The notes under the pieces: model-generated
The model's input: only the letters and a program-made list of their open reading frames with translations
The model's database searches: none
Told to the model about the DNA's origin: nothing
NCBI RefSeq assembly: GCF_900538275.1
Contig: NZ_LR130778.1
Span: 744,001 to 808,000, forward strand
From: Petrocella atlantisensis
GTDB lineage: Bacteria > Bacillota > Clostridia > Lachnospirales > Vallitaleaceae
Length of the DNA: 64,000 nt
Reading direction: 5' to 3'
Part shown: in pieces, positions 35,116 to 44,677 of the stretch
Position numbering within the stretch: the first letter of the stretch is position 1
Layout of the letters: the number at the start of each line of letters is the position of its first letter
Made by a program: the position numbers and the translations under genes

Positions 35116-36137
35116 CAATATTCTCCGTAGATTTCTAGAAAAAGCCTTTGATACTGACTTAGAATTTCTGCTTTATTTAGAGAGGACCATTGTTGATCAT
35201 CTTCAATAATATTGATTTCCTGATAAGACTTCAGTGATTGAGCCGGCTCTACATCATCCCGTATTGACCTGCGATTCAGTTCTGTGGAAATAAGTGTTTG
35301 AACTTCTTTACTCGTTACAAAATTAATAAACCTTTGAGCGCCTTCGATGTTTTTTGCGTTCTTAATAATTGCTACACCGTCCGGTCGTATAATCGTACCT
35401 TCGGATGGGTAGATAATTGCTACAGGTGCTCCGTCTTGTACATAAAGTGCCGCTGCTTCTTCAAATGTTAGCCCAACTACGAACTCACCTTCCACAACAC
35501 CTCGATAAACTAGGCTGGAACTTTCTAAAAGTATACCATCTAGATTCATGGTTAATTCACGTACATAATCCCAGCCTTCTTTGCTGGTTTGACCACCCAT
35601 GGCTTGAAGTTGGTTTAATAGTTGCTCATAAGAAGATGAGGATTTTGAAGGGTCTGCATTTGCAATCTTGCCTTTTAACTTGGTATTTAGAAGATCTTTA
35701 TACCCTTCTATCTTAATATCCCCTATTAGATTGGTATTTACCATGATGACACTGGGTACAGCTGTAAATCTGGTAATATAGCCATCTACATTTTTATAGA
35801 TTGCATGATCTTCGTTTTCAGACTGAAAAGATTCAAAAAGATATTTTTTACTATCTAGCGTTGCAAGGGAACCGCCCCATAGAACATCACCAACAGGTGC
35901 TTCCTCTTCTGATTCAATTCTGGCCAGAAGTTCTCCGGTACCTGCTGTAATGACTTCCACTTCGATACCTGACTCGCTCTCAAATTCACCCACAATCGGA
36001 TCAATAAATTCCAGAGGATGGGGTGAATAGATCACCAACTTGTGATCCTCCTCATCCTCCTCTAGCTTTGAGCACCCTGACAGAATAAAACTAAAGACGA
36101 CAATATAAAAAAGTACAATACGACTACGATACCACAT
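35115..36137 (-). CDS. Extracytoplasmic solute-binding lipoprotein, probable co-sensor (HptA-like)
   Basis: 340 aa. Lipobox FILSGC, then a family 1/Fbp-type binding fold (LVIYSPHPLEFIDPIV, IEVEVITAGTGELLARI, GDVLWGGSLATLD). It is cotranscribed with the kinase and response-regulator genes rather than with a permease, the arrangement of staphylococcal HptRSA, in which HptA senses extracellular glucose-6-phosphate. The start is ATG at 36137 with GGAGGAAG upstream, not the TTG 15 bases earlier. A ligand-presenting role for the kinase is inference. Confidence 0.85.
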   Translation of the reverse strand: MWYRSRIVLFYIVVFSFILSGCSKLEEDEEDHKLVIYSPHPLEFIDPIVGEFESESGIEVEVITAGTGELLARIESEEEAPVGDVLWGGSLATLDSKKYLFESFQSENEDHAIYKNVDGYITRFTAVPSVIMVNTNLIGDIKIEGYKDLLNTKLKGKIANADPSKSSSSYEQLLNQLQAMGGQTSKEGWDYVRELTMNLDGILLESSSLVYRGVVEGEFVVGLTFEEAAALYVQDGAPVAIIYPSEGTIIRPDGVAIIKNAKNIEGAQRFINFVTSKEVQTLISTELNRRSIRDDVEPAQSLKSYQEINIIEDDQQWSSLNKAEILSQYQRLFLEIYGEY

Positions 36138-36211
36138 GTTTTCTTCCTCCAAGCATACTTGCTATATATACAATATACCTCATGCTCTATAATTAAACAA
36201 TGTCTTAAGGC

Positions 36212-37273
36212 TTATATCATGTGCAGAGCCGTCTCATCAAAATCAATGGACATTTCTTCACCAACTTCGTAGGTACGTTTACTATAAGGATTGGGTTCAC
36301 TGATTTGAAGGACTTGCCCTTTCCAACGTACTTCATATTCATGGTTTTCACCCATAAAAATGCTTTTAACGACTTCTGTATGATAGCCTTCTTTTCCTAC
36401 AATAATACTTTCAGGTCTAATAATCATTTCCACTTCCCTACCGACTTCATATTCTTTTTTACTCGATAAAACATGAGGTTTTCCATCAATATCAATGGTG
36501 TAGGTCTTCCCATCTTTTGCTAAAACAGTGCCGGAGATGGTATTTGCTTTTCCTATAAATGCTGCAACAAAAGCATTTTCAGGCTTTTGATAGACTTCCC
36601 TTGGACTGCCTATTTGTTGAATAACACCGTCTTTCATAATCACGACTTTATCCGATAGTCCCATTGCCTCTGATTGATCATGAGTAACATATAAGGAGGT
36701 GATACCCACTTCTTTTTGGATCTTACGAATCTCTTCTCGCATATGAATCCTTAGTTTAGCGTCTAAGTTTGATAAGGGTTCATCAAAGAGCAGTACGCCC
36801 GGTTCCATGACCAAGGCTCTTGCCAGAGACACACGTTGTTGTTGTCCACCTGACATTTGAGAGGGTACTCTATTTGAGAAATCATTCATTTTCATAAGAT
36901 CTAGGATTTTTTGAACGCGACGTTTGATTTCAGGTTTTGATACTTTTTGTATCTTTAAACCATAGGCAATATTGTCATATACATTCATATGGGGAAAAAG
37001 TGCGTAGTTTTGAAAAACCATAGCTGTGTCTCTTTTGTCTGGTGTCAGACTTGCTACGTTTTCTTCTCCGATATAGATTTCTCCGTCTGTAAGCGTTTCA
37101 AAACCGGCCACCATACGAAGCAGTGTGGTCTTGCCACAACCTGAAGGACCAAGTAAGGTGACGAATTCTCCCGGTTCAACTTCCAGATTCACATTATCCA
37201 CTGCAACAATCTTTGAGTTATTATTAATTAGAAATATTTTTGTTAGGTTCTTTATGATAATCCCTTTTTTCAT
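36212..37273 (-). CDS. ABC transporter ATP-binding protein (AfuC/FbpC/PotA type)
   Basis: 353 aa. Walker A GPSGCGKTTLL, Q-loop MVFQNYALFPHM, signature MSGGQQQRVSLARAL, Walker B GVLLFDEPLSNLDAKLR, then a C-terminal TOBE-like regulatory domain (about residues 240-353). It belongs with the two-domain permease and binding protein upstream (37288 and 39091). This class serves ferric iron, sugar-phosphate, phosphonate or polyamine uptake. Confidence 0.93.
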   Translation of the reverse strand: MKKGIIIKNLTKIFLINNNSKIVAVDNVNLEVEPGEFVTLLGPSGCGKTTLLRMVAGFETLTDGEIYIGEENVASLTPDKRDTAMVFQNYALFPHMNVYDNIAYGLKIQKVSKPEIKRRVQKILDLMKMNDFSNRVPSQMSGGQQQRVSLARALVMEPGVLLFDEPLSNLDAKLRIHMREEIRKIQKEVGITSLYVTHDQSEAMGLSDKVVIMKDGVIQQIGSPREVYQKPENAFVAAFIGKANTISGTVLAKDGKTYTIDIDGKPHVLSSKKEYEVGREVEMIIRPESIIVGKEGYHTEVVKSIFMGENHEYEVRWKGQVLQISEPNPYSKRTYEVGEEMSIDFDETALHMI

Positions 37274-37287
37274 CTTTTTCTCCTTGT

Positions 37288-39003
37288 CTAAAGTTCAATC
37301 TCATCAGCACTTACGCCCATTTTTGATAATGCAAATTTCATAAGTAATATAATACTACCTACTATGACAATAAGTATTGTGGAGTAAACACTTGCAACAC
37401 CGATACGCCCTTGATCAATCTGACTCATGGTCGTAACCGTTAGTAGACTATATTTGGCTGATACTAAGAATATAATCGTACTTACTAAGGTCATACTTCT
37501 TGAGAAGGCATATACCAAGCCACTAAAAAATGCCGGCTTGATCATAGGTAATGTGATGGATGTAAAGACTTTTTTACTTGAAGCTCCAAGTACACTCGCC
37601 GCTTCTTCTATAGATGGATCAATTTGCTGTAAGGATGCCATTCCGGACCGAATACCAACCGGCATGGATCGCATTACAAAAGCTATGATTAATATGGTTC
37701 CCGTTCCGGTTAATATAAGAGGTGCCTTATTGTATGTAAGAACATAACCAAGTCCTACTACTGTTCCGGGAATTGCAATGGAAAGCATTGTTGTAAAGTC
37801 CAAATAAGCTTTTCCAATAAACTTTCGCCTGATCAATAAAAAGGCGATAACCATCGATAAAATACCGGTAATCGGTGTTGCAATTAATGCAAGTGAGGTC
37901 GTGTCTACAATGGGTTTGATACCAATACTAATGACATACTTAAAATGATCAAGGGTAAAGGTATTATTAACGCCCCATATTTTGACAAACGCGCCAATCG
38001 GAATGAGTATATACATCAGTCCTACAAAAGAAGACGTCAAAAGAATAAGAAAACTTAAAGGTCGAACAATATTTTTTTCTTCTATAAGTTCCCTTTGTCT
38101 GGATACTTTTCCTGTTACAGTAATATAGGATTTTTTCCCCAGATAGAACTTTTGAACTAAAAAAGCTGATACGGATACAAGAAGTAGCAAAATGGCAAGA
38201 GCTGTCGCGCCACTCATATCCAGACTGCCAATACCTTGCATATAGATTTGAACCGCCATCGTTGTAAAGTTGCCACCTATAACCATTGGGTTACCAAAGT
38301 CAGCAACCGATTGGATAAATACCAAAAGAGCTGCATTGGCAATACCTGGCGCCATGAGTGGCACTGTAATTGTTGTAAATACTTTCCACCTAGAAGCACC
38401 TAGGTCTCTTGCTGCTTCTTCAACAGATGGGTCGATTTGTTGAAGCAATCCAACCATAACTAAAAAGGCCACAGGGAAAAAAGTTAGCACCTGAACTAAA
38501 ACAAGCCCTCTAAATCCATATATGTTCGCATTCTGAATACCAAGGAGGCCCTTAGAGATAAGTCCCACTCGACCAAATAATAAGATCGCTGATAAACTAA
38601 TTACAAAAGGTGGTGATATAATCGGCAAGATTGCAATGGCGTTCATCAGCTTTTTAAACTTAACTTTAACGTAGGCCGATGCATAAGCAAAACCAAAACC
38701 AACAATTGTTGATAGGATACTCACCGTGATTCCAAGTTTAAATGTATTTATAATAATTTCTTTGTTATAGGACAATCGAAATATTTCCGTATAATGATGT
38801 AAAGAAATCGCATCTTCATAAACAAAGCTTTCCTTTAATATATTGGCTATGGGAAAGACAATAAACATCGTAACGATGGTAAGTACCAAAAGTATTGCTC
38901 CAAATAAAATAGGATCTAGTAAAACTTTTCTCATAATAGCAATGTTAGAACCAATTCTTAGGTCCCTCATATTCCTATCTTTGTGTGCTTTTTTTGAAGC
39001 CAT
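37288..39003 (-). CDS. ABC transporter permease, fused two-domain (AfuB/FbpB type)
   Basis: 571 aa, two permease modules in one chain with about 12 transmembrane helices. Each half has an EAA loop: QQIDPSVEEAARDLGASRWK near residue 225 and QQIDPSIEEAASVLGASSKK near residue 490. The close similarity of the two loops shows an internal duplication typical of FbpB/AfuB. The start is ATG at 39003, with AAGGAGG 7 bases before it; the GTG at 39018 is inside the leader. Confidence 0.93.
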   Translation of the reverse strand: MASKKAHKDRNMRDLRIGSNIAIMRKVLLDPILFGAILLVLTIVTMFIVFPIANILKESFVYEDAISLHHYTEIFRLSYNKEIIINTFKLGITVSILSTIVGFGFAYASAYVKVKFKKLMNAIAILPIISPPFVISLSAILLFGRVGLISKGLLGIQNANIYGFRGLVLVQVLTFFPVAFLVMVGLLQQIDPSVEEAARDLGASRWKVFTTITVPLMAPGIANAALLVFIQSVADFGNPMVIGGNFTTMAVQIYMQGIGSLDMSGATALAILLLLVSVSAFLVQKFYLGKKSYITVTGKVSRQRELIEEKNIVRPLSFLILLTSSFVGLMYILIPIGAFVKIWGVNNTFTLDHFKYVISIGIKPIVDTTSLALIATPITGILSMVIAFLLIRRKFIGKAYLDFTTMLSIAIPGTVVGLGYVLTYNKAPLILTGTGTILIIAFVMRSMPVGIRSGMASLQQIDPSIEEAASVLGASSKKVFTSITLPMIKPAFFSGLVYAFSRSMTLVSTIIFLVSAKYSLLTVTTMSQIDQGRIGVASVYSTILIVIVGSIILLMKFALSKMGVSADEIEL

Positions 39004-39090
39004 AAATGCCTCCTTCACAATGGGTTTTTACTTTATAGAAGAAGTACTCACCTTCCGAGTACTTCTTCTATAGGGTATACCAAATTATAT

Positions 39091-40185
39091 TTACTCCGTT
39101 GGTGGCGTTGTTTTTGTTAATTCCATGAATTTCTCAAGGAATAACTCTCTATTGTCGCCAGCCCATACCTCATCGTACTCAATTAATTTTGTATCTTTAA
39201 GAACAATTGCTTGATCCGGTGGAAGTGCATCTTCATGTGTTAAGAATTGGAATGAACCTACAGTTTTACCCATTTCTTGAACTTCTTTTGACAAACACCA
39301 ATCTACAAACATTTGAGCTGCTTCTTGATCCGGTCCACCCTTAATAATACCTACAGCGCCAACTTCATATCCTGTACCTTCTTCAGCTGTTGTAAATATC
39401 AGATCCGTATAACCTTCTTCTTGGTATTTAATAGCGTCATGTAAGAACCCGATAGCAATCGGCGTTTCTCCAGTTCCAGCCATACGACCTGGTGCACTAC
39501 CTGATTTTGTATACTGGCTAACTTGCTCATTAAATTTTTGCAAATATTCGAAACCGGCTTCTTCGCCTTTGACTTGGAGAATCGTTGCAAGGAAATTATA
39601 AGCTGTACTTGAGGATGCTGGGTGTGCTATTACGATATTGCCTTTAAACTCAGGCTTAAGTAAGTCATCCCATGTTTTTGGTAACTCAAGATTATTATCT
39701 TCTAACCATTTTTTATTACCTTCTATACCCAGATACCCTACATAGATACCTGTCCACGCACCATCAGCATCTTTAAATTGAGGTGATATCTTAGATGCAA
39801 CAGGAGAAACATAGTTCTCAAGTAATCCTTCATTTTTAGCTGCGATAAAAGTTAATGAACCGCCACCATACCATACACTTGCTGATGGATTTTCTTTTTC
39901 TGCTTTTATTCTGGCAAAGATTTCTCCACCACTCATACGCACCATTTCAGTTTTTACGCCTGTTGCTTTTTCAAACTCTTTGGCTGCTAGATTCGCATGG
40001 TCTTCTTGTAAACCTGCATAGATTGTCAAGGTTAGATCATCTCTCTTCTCGACTTCAGGCGCTTCCGGTGTTGCTTCTACAGCCGATGTATCAGGATTCT
40101 CCACTACCGGAGCCTCTTCTTGCCCACATCCAACCACGGCCACCATCATAGATAGCACCAATAATACAACTAATAATTTTTTCAC
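39091..40185 (-). CDS. ABC transporter substrate-binding lipoprotein (AfuA/FbpA type)
   Basis: 364 aa. Lipobox VAVVGC followed by an acidic, proline-rich linker, then LTIYAGLQEDHANLAAKEFE and GGEIFARIKAEKENPSASVWYGGG, typical of AfuA-like proteins. The paired iron-binding tyrosines expected in ferric FbpA are not evident, so sugar phosphate is a better guess than iron. Start GTG at 40185 with AAGGAGG upstream. It is first in the transporter operon and likely the target of the nearby two-component system. Confidence 0.88.
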   Translation of the reverse strand: MKKLLVVLLVLSMMVAVVGCGQEEAPVVENPDTSAVEATPEAPEVEKRDDLTLTIYAGLQEDHANLAAKEFEKATGVKTEMVRMSGGEIFARIKAEKENPSASVWYGGGSLTFIAAKNEGLLENYVSPVASKISPQFKDADGAWTGIYVGYLGIEGNKKWLEDNNLELPKTWDDLLKPEFKGNIVIAHPASSSTAYNFLATILQVKGEEAGFEYLQKFNEQVSQYTKSGSAPGRMAGTGETPIAIGFLHDAIKYQEEGYTDLIFTTAEEGTGYEVGAVGIIKGGPDQEAAQMFVDWCLSKEVQEMGKTVGSFQFLTHEDALPPDQAIVLKDTKLIEYDEVWAGDNRELFLEKFMELTKTTPPTE

Positions 40186-40300
40186 GACTACATCCTCCTT
40201 TTAGATCTCTTTTTAGATTCATTAAACTACTTTTTAATTATATCTAATTAAGAAGCCAACCAATATCCGAAAATACGGTTTTATTGTCTGTAAAAAAATA

Positions 40301-40336
40301 AAAGCCTAACAGTGAGAATCACTCGCTGCTAAGCTT
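40301..40336 (-). terminator. Terminator of the ferritin gene
   Basis: Minus-strand stem AAAGCTTAGCAG-CGAG with CTCACTGTTAGGCTTT (including G-U pairs) around a short loop, followed by a TTTATTTTTTT tract. Confidence 0.85.
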
Positions 40337-40351
40337 TAACTATTGAATTAC

Positions 40352-40858
40352 TTATTTAGTCGGTGGTGTAAAGACACGTGTGCTCATTTCTGCATCCACA
40401 TCATATAACAACACTGGATTATCTTTAGCTCTCTTGATTTTACTGATGAGACTTTTGAAGGTAGCTTCTTCTTCAACCTGTTCATCAATAAACCATTTTA
40501 AGAAACTAATTGTTGCATATTCTTTTTCTTCTGTGGCTATGTCCATGAGTGTGTAAATTCTTGAAGTAACGAATTTCTCATGTTCAAGTGATGCAACCAT
40601 TAATTCTGTAATATTATTAAAATCAACATTTGGCTTTTCTAAGGCATCAAAATCAATGATACCATCCATTTCTTGAATATAATTAAAGAATTTCATGGCA
40701 TGAAACTTTTCTTCTTCAGCCTGAACGATGAAAAAGTTTGCAAATCCTTCTAAATCTTCTTTGTATGCATATCCTGCATAGGCTAAGTATAAATGTGATG
40801 AATAGAACTCATACTTCATTTGTAAATTTAATTCCGCTAATAGTTTTTCGCTTAACAT
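40352..40858 (-). CDS. ftn: Ferritin, iron-storage protein
   Basis: 168 aa, non-haem ferritin. Four-helix bundle with ferroxidase residues visible as the Glu in KYEFYSSHLYLAY, EEEKFHAMKF (E-E-x-x-H), LEHEKFVTSRIY and the late WFIDEQVEEEATF. It oxidises Fe(II) and stores Fe(III) in a 24-subunit shell. AAAGGAG precedes the ATG. It is monocistronic with its own terminator, and copy D of the inverted repeat lies about 35 bp upstream. Confidence 0.94.
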   Translation of the reverse strand: MLSEKLLAELNLQMKYEFYSSHLYLAYAGYAYKEDLEGFANFFIVQAEEEKFHAMKFFNYIQEMDGIIDFDALEKPNVDFNNITELMVASLEHEKFVTSRIYTLMDIATEEKEYATISFLKWFIDEQVEEEATFKSLISKIKRAKDNPVLLYDVDAEMSTRVFTPPTK

Positions 40859-40892
40859 AAATATCTCCTTTCTTAATGTGATTATCTAATTA

Positions 40893-40959
40893 TGGTTAAA
40901 GGGACAAAACTAAGTTTCACTAAATTCACATAAAATATATCATTTTGACCCTTTAACCA
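40893..40959. repeat. Interspersed inverted repeat, copy D
   Basis: TGGTTAAAGGGACAAAA (40893-40909) with TTTTGACCCTTTAACCA (40943-40959), 16 of 17 bases paired; the centre starts CTAAGTTTCACTAAATTCAC as in copy C. It lies 5' of the ferritin gene. Confidence 0.75.
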
Positions 40960-41066
40960 ATTATAACAGTTATATATTTTATTATAAAGTTATTTAGTAA
41001 TAATGGTCGATTGGAGTTCTTTATTTTTGAAATTTATGATTTGGCCTCTAAGATATCTAAAACCGA

Positions 41067-41429
41067 TTACATTTGCTGTGCAAATTGAATACTAATGCCA
41101 TTTGGGTCTTTTATGTAAAAGAATCGTATATGAGGATTGGGTTGCACAGGTTCTTTATATATCTCAATTCCTGCGTCCTTCAACTGCTTAATCTTATCGT
41201 CCACTGAATCTACTGAAAAACCAATAGATATCTGATCACTAACCGGGAATGTATCTCCGTCACCGGCATCTATTAATTCTAGCTGTGTTTCTCCATCACC
41301 TAAAAAAGCAATCTCAATACCCGGTCGTGACTCAAACCGTCTGTTCACAGATAGTCCTACAAAAGTTTCGTAGAATTTGATGGATGCGTCTAAGTTTTTT
41401 ACATGTAATGTACACCATAACATCGCCAT
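41067..41429 (-). CDS. VOC-superfamily (glyoxalase/dioxygenase fold) protein
   Basis: 120 aa. Two beta-alpha-beta-beta-beta modules (MLWCTLHVKNLDASIKFYE, then IGFSVDSVDDKIKQLKDAGI, FYIKDPNGISIQFAQQ) of the glyoxalase I/fosfomycin-resistance fold. The metal-ligand pattern (H near the start, E or Q near the end) is partly kept. The start is ATG at 41429, with GGAGG upstream; the longer frame to 41555 runs into the neighbouring gene. The substrate is unknown. Confidence 0.82.
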   Translation of the reverse strand: MAMLWCTLHVKNLDASIKFYETFVGLSVNRRFESRPGIEIAFLGDGETQLELIDAGDGDTFPVSDQISIGFSVDSVDDKIKQLKDAGIEIYKEPVQPNPHIRFFYIKDPNGISIQFAQQM

Positions 41430-41484
41430 AATAATGCCTCCAAGATAATTAAATTTTTTATTTATAGTTTCAAGCACAACTTTC

Positions 41485-42363
41485 TCAGATGATTTCTTCC
41501 AAAACCATTCTGGCTCTGTGGGTAACCAAGGCACGCCCTTTTTCGCCTTTACCAATAGGGATTGCTAGATTGCCTATTGGGCTTTCTAGAGGAAAAGTAC
41601 CGTCTTGGTCCATCTTTTCTTTTAACAAATCTATGGCCCTTTGCATCTGTGGGACGACCACATGCTCTCTTTTTAGCAACCATAATATTTCCAGAAAATC
41701 CCCACGGTACATGTTAGGAAAAGTTAATTGACTGATTTTTGGATGCAAAAACTCTGAAGGACTATGGGAGCTATAACACACTTCATGCTTAAGAACAAAA
41801 TCAATACAGCGCTGTAACAATAGTTTCGCTTTATCTGATCGTTTTTCAGCCGGTATAAAAGATAGACCTTTTAAAAGCTTCACAACACCCCAGTAACACG
41901 TGTGTTTTCCGTAACAGCTTTGGTTTTTATGATAAGGAAATTCTTTGGGCGTTATAAAATCCCCATCATCAAATCGTTGATATTCCCAGAAAAAGTCAAC
42001 GACACGGTTCATCAAAGCGTCGCTATCCGATTGAAAATAATGATGTAGATACAGCATATTACCGTTTAAGCAAGGAATAGGAAAGTGGCTTTTACCAATA
42101 GTAAATATCCCATGTTCTTGATTTAGGAATTGTTGTGTAACAATCTCAAGTGGTTGAATCAGCTCAGGGGTTTTAGGATCTACTTCTAAGTCTGCTAAGA
42201 GGATTAATGTCCATAGCGTTGATTTGTATTTAGGTACATAATGATGCCATTGAAGTTCGTCATAGTACTTGTCACCTTCTTTTAAATCAAACCAACATCC
42301 CTGATCATCTTGAAGCGCCATTATTCTGTCAATCATATCCGCTTTTATATCCTCAGTCGTCAT
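41485..42363 (-). CDS. Alpha-alpha toroid (squalene cyclase/prenyltransferase-like) protein 1
   Basis: 292 aa of helical repeats with QDDQGCWFDL, QEHGIFTIGKSH and DQDGTFPLESPIG segments, the QW-like pattern of terpenoid cyclase/protein prenyltransferase toroids. No DXDD catalytic motif is obvious, so it may be a non-catalytic or carbohydrate-processing relative. The start is ATG at 42363, with AAGGAGG upstream. A second protein of this fold is encoded at 56043-56879. Confidence 0.7.
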   Translation of the reverse strand: MTTEDIKADMIDRIMALQDDQGCWFDLKEGDKYYDELQWHHYVPKYKSTLWTLILLADLEVDPKTPELIQPLEIVTQQFLNQEHGIFTIGKSHFPIPCLNGNMLYLHHYFQSDSDALMNRVVDFFWEYQRFDDGDFITPKEFPYHKNQSCYGKHTCYWGVVKLLKGLSFIPAEKRSDKAKLLLQRCIDFVLKHEVCYSSHSPSEFLHPKISQLTFPNMYRGDFLEILWLLKREHVVVPQMQRAIDLLKEKMDQDGTFPLESPIGNLAIPIGKGEKGRALVTHRARMVLEEII

Positions 42364-42402
42364 ACACAACCTCCTTACAAAAGATTCATTTAATAATACA
42401 AT

Positions 42403-43302
42403 CTATAAGTACGCCCCAGTATAGGTCGAAAGGTCTTCCGGATACTCATGACCCAGGCCCTGAATATATCTGATTGTACATTCATAATCTAATTCATTTG
42501 CCTTTTCTTCAAATAACTTACAAAGTGGTAAACAGTCTTCATCTAGTTCCCCACAAACAATCATGACCTCCACTACAGATTCCTTAAGAGACTCAATAAT
42601 CTGTGTCATCGAAGCTTCACTCACCGGTATCCAGGGTGAAAATAATAATAATTTATCAGGTACAATTTTTTCTTCAACAATAGCTCTTAATATTGTATTA
42701 CAACCTGCTGAAAATCCAACTAACACCTTATTTTCAAACCCTATATCATCCGTCTTCTTCATCGCGCTTGCTAGTTGCTTGGGACCATCCCCATCATCAT
42801 TCCATCTATACAAATTATAAGAGTCTAGCTCTTTTGATTGAAGGTATTCAACCTGATAATCTTCTATAGATATATCCCTCCAAAACGCACGACTTATATC
42901 ATTATTTTGTTGATTCCCATGTAAAACAACAAGCAGATTGTCTTCTAATCGCTCTTTCAAAGTGAACTCTGTTGATGCTTCTTTCAAAGCATCTTCATAT
43001 CTCTTCTTTGATGTCTTTTCACACAGCTGGAATCGTTCTTCATTTCTTATATGATCAAGATCTTCATCTTCAAAAACCTCCGGCCGGTACCACTGCCCCT
43101 TCTCAATGATGGCTTCTTCCAACCATGTTAGAGCTTCATCAGGCAAGTCAGATGTAGCTGCCAGACAGTATAAGAAATTATATACTTGACTGGACCAATC
43201 TTCATCCTTATTCAGATGTGCCTTCAAATATTCATAGGCCTTTCGTGTTCCTGTCTCATCAATGCGTTCTAAAGTGTTATCAAATAATTTCGTCTCTGTC
43301 AT
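42403..43302 (-). CDS. TPR-like domain fused to an alpha/beta hydrolase
   Basis: 299 aa. The first 100 residues look like a TPR-type helical region (ALTWLEEAIIEKGQWYRPEVFEDEDLDHIRNEERF). The rest is an alpha/beta hydrolase: LLVVLHGNQQNN for the oxyanion strand, GFSAGCNT as nucleophile elbow (G-x-S-x-G), DELDEDCLP for the acid and the final GLGHEYP for the catalytic His. An esterase or peptidase-like role is expected, substrate unknown. The start chosen is ATG at 43302, with AAAGGA upstream; ATG at 43317 is the alternative. Confidence 0.75.
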   Translation of the reverse strand: MTETKLFDNTLERIDETGTRKAYEYLKAHLNKDEDWSSQVYNFLYCLAATSDLPDEALTWLEEAIIEKGQWYRPEVFEDEDLDHIRNEERFQLCEKTSKKRYEDALKEASTEFTLKERLEDNLLVVLHGNQQNNDISRAFWRDISIEDYQVEYLQSKELDSYNLYRWNDDGDGPKQLASAMKKTDDIGFENKVLVGFSAGCNTILRAIVEEKIVPDKLLLFSPWIPVSEASMTQIIESLKESVVEVMIVCGELDEDCLPLCKLFEEKANELDYECTIRYIQGLGHEYPEDLSTYTGAYL

Positions 43303-43323
43303 CACTTTTCCTTTCATGGTAAT

Positions 43324-44652
43324 TTAACTCTTTCTAATACGATAAACGGTTTTCTTCCCCTTACCTTCCCGAACTAGAATGGCTTTTTGTAACAATTGCG
43401 TCAGTAGTAATCCTGCTTTAGTCTGACCAATCTCTAACTGTTTTTGAACATCGACTCTTGTAATTGTTGGTTTTTTTTCTAGTAATCGAAGAATTTCCAT
43501 TTCTTCATCATTGACCGCTGGATACGAACCAATTTCTTCTCTAACTTCATTCTCTTCGTATGCTCCTTTTCTTTTGGGCATATTCTTATTCCATAGTATT
43601 AACTTAAATGTATTGTCTGTTACTTCTATCAACTCCGACAATTCGAATTCTTTGAACTCACGACGAATTTTTCTAATTCCAGTTCCATAGGCTTCAATAT
43701 ATTTTAGACGATAAAAAATACTTGCAAGTCCTGCATTCCTTGATTGTGAGATTCCTGCTCCAATATCATTGAAACTCAGACCGTAAACCAAACCGCCTAA
43801 TGATGTAATCTCCATACGATTTCTATAGATACTAATTAATATTGAGCCACTAAAAGAATAATCTCTATGGATAATTGCATTAAGTAATCCTTCTCTAATT
43901 ACTTCTTTGTTGTAGTCATTTTGTTCAATCCGTTGATATTCTATAATCTCTGAATGCAAGTGATTATTCAAATCCAAATATTGTAAAGTATCTTTTAATA
44001 CACTAAATACTGATCCTTTAAATTCACGACGATCAATAAACTCAAATTCATCTTCTTCTCCAAAGACTGCAACTTTAATCGAGTGTTCGCATTGATCCGA
44101 TATAATCATTCCAATATTGGTATATCGATTGTTTTCATCGACTATGTTTAATTTTCTATAATCTGATGTGCTGAACGTGAGTTGATTCTCATTAAACACT
44201 TTTTTAGCAGTACTAAATATCAGCTCTTGATTCGAACATGGCATCAATTCAAAGCTGACATTTGTGGCTGCTATGAGCATTTGCTTTATACCAGCTTCTG
44301 ACGAAGGTACTGAAGCACTGCCTAATCGTACATAAACACCTTCAGGTCTCAATCCTTTACCTTGAATATAGTAAGGCTTTACGCTTCCTTCCTTAACATT
44401 TATGCAGATGACATCTTGCTCTATAATTTCAATACCAATGAATATTTTTGCGTCAGGACGAATACTGTCATGAATTGCGCCTGATAACTGATTCATGACT
44501 TTGTCAATGTCATCAACACCTAAAACATCACCATTATCTCCAATTCCAATATAAATATGACCACCCTTTGTATTTAAAAAAGCTATGATTTCTTTTATAA
44601 TGTCTCTTGTGTATTCTCTTTTTAATTCAACTTGTTCAGATTCAATATACAT
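43324..44652 (-). CDS. Schlafen AlbA_2-domain ATP-binding transcriptional regulator
   Basis: 442 aa. The N-terminal AlbA_2/Schlafen-type domain shows ELKREYTRDIIKEIIAFLNTKGG and YIGIGDNGDVLGV. The middle contains HATPase-like EGLLNAIIHRDYSF and GTGIRKIRREF, and the C-terminus is a winged-helix region (TRVDVQKQLEIGQTKAGLLLTQLLQ). Members are DNA-binding regulators or effectors linked to stress and phage defence. The start is ATG at 44652, with GGAGGTG upstream. Two identical palindromes lie in its promoter region, suggesting autoregulation. Confidence 0.85.
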   Translation of the reverse strand: MYIESEQVELKREYTRDIIKEIIAFLNTKGGHIYIGIGDNGDVLGVDDIDKVMNQLSGAIHDSIRPDAKIFIGIEIIEQDVICINVKEGSVKPYYIQGKGLRPEGVYVRLGSASVPSSEAGIKQMLIAATNVSFELMPCSNQELIFSTAKKVFNENQLTFSTSDYRKLNIVDENNRYTNIGMIISDQCEHSIKVAVFGEEDEFEFIDRREFKGSVFSVLKDTLQYLDLNNHLHSEIIEYQRIEQNDYNKEVIREGLLNAIIHRDYSFSGSILISIYRNRMEITSLGGLVYGLSFNDIGAGISQSRNAGLASIFYRLKYIEAYGTGIRKIRREFKEFELSELIEVTDNTFKLILWNKNMPKRKGAYEENEVREEIGSYPAVNDEEMEILRLLEKKPTITRVDVQKQLEIGQTKAGLLLTQLLQKAILVREGKGKKTVYRIRKS

Positions 44653-44677
44653 ATAAGCACCTCCATATATTGATTCT

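Noticed and set aside
36212-40185. Ferric iron ABC transporter next to a ferritin gene
   Set aside because: The ATPase and permease types fit, but the binding protein lacks clear paired iron Tyr residues, and the neighbouring sensor trio matches HptRSA. The ferritin has its own terminator and leader. Kept only as an alternative.
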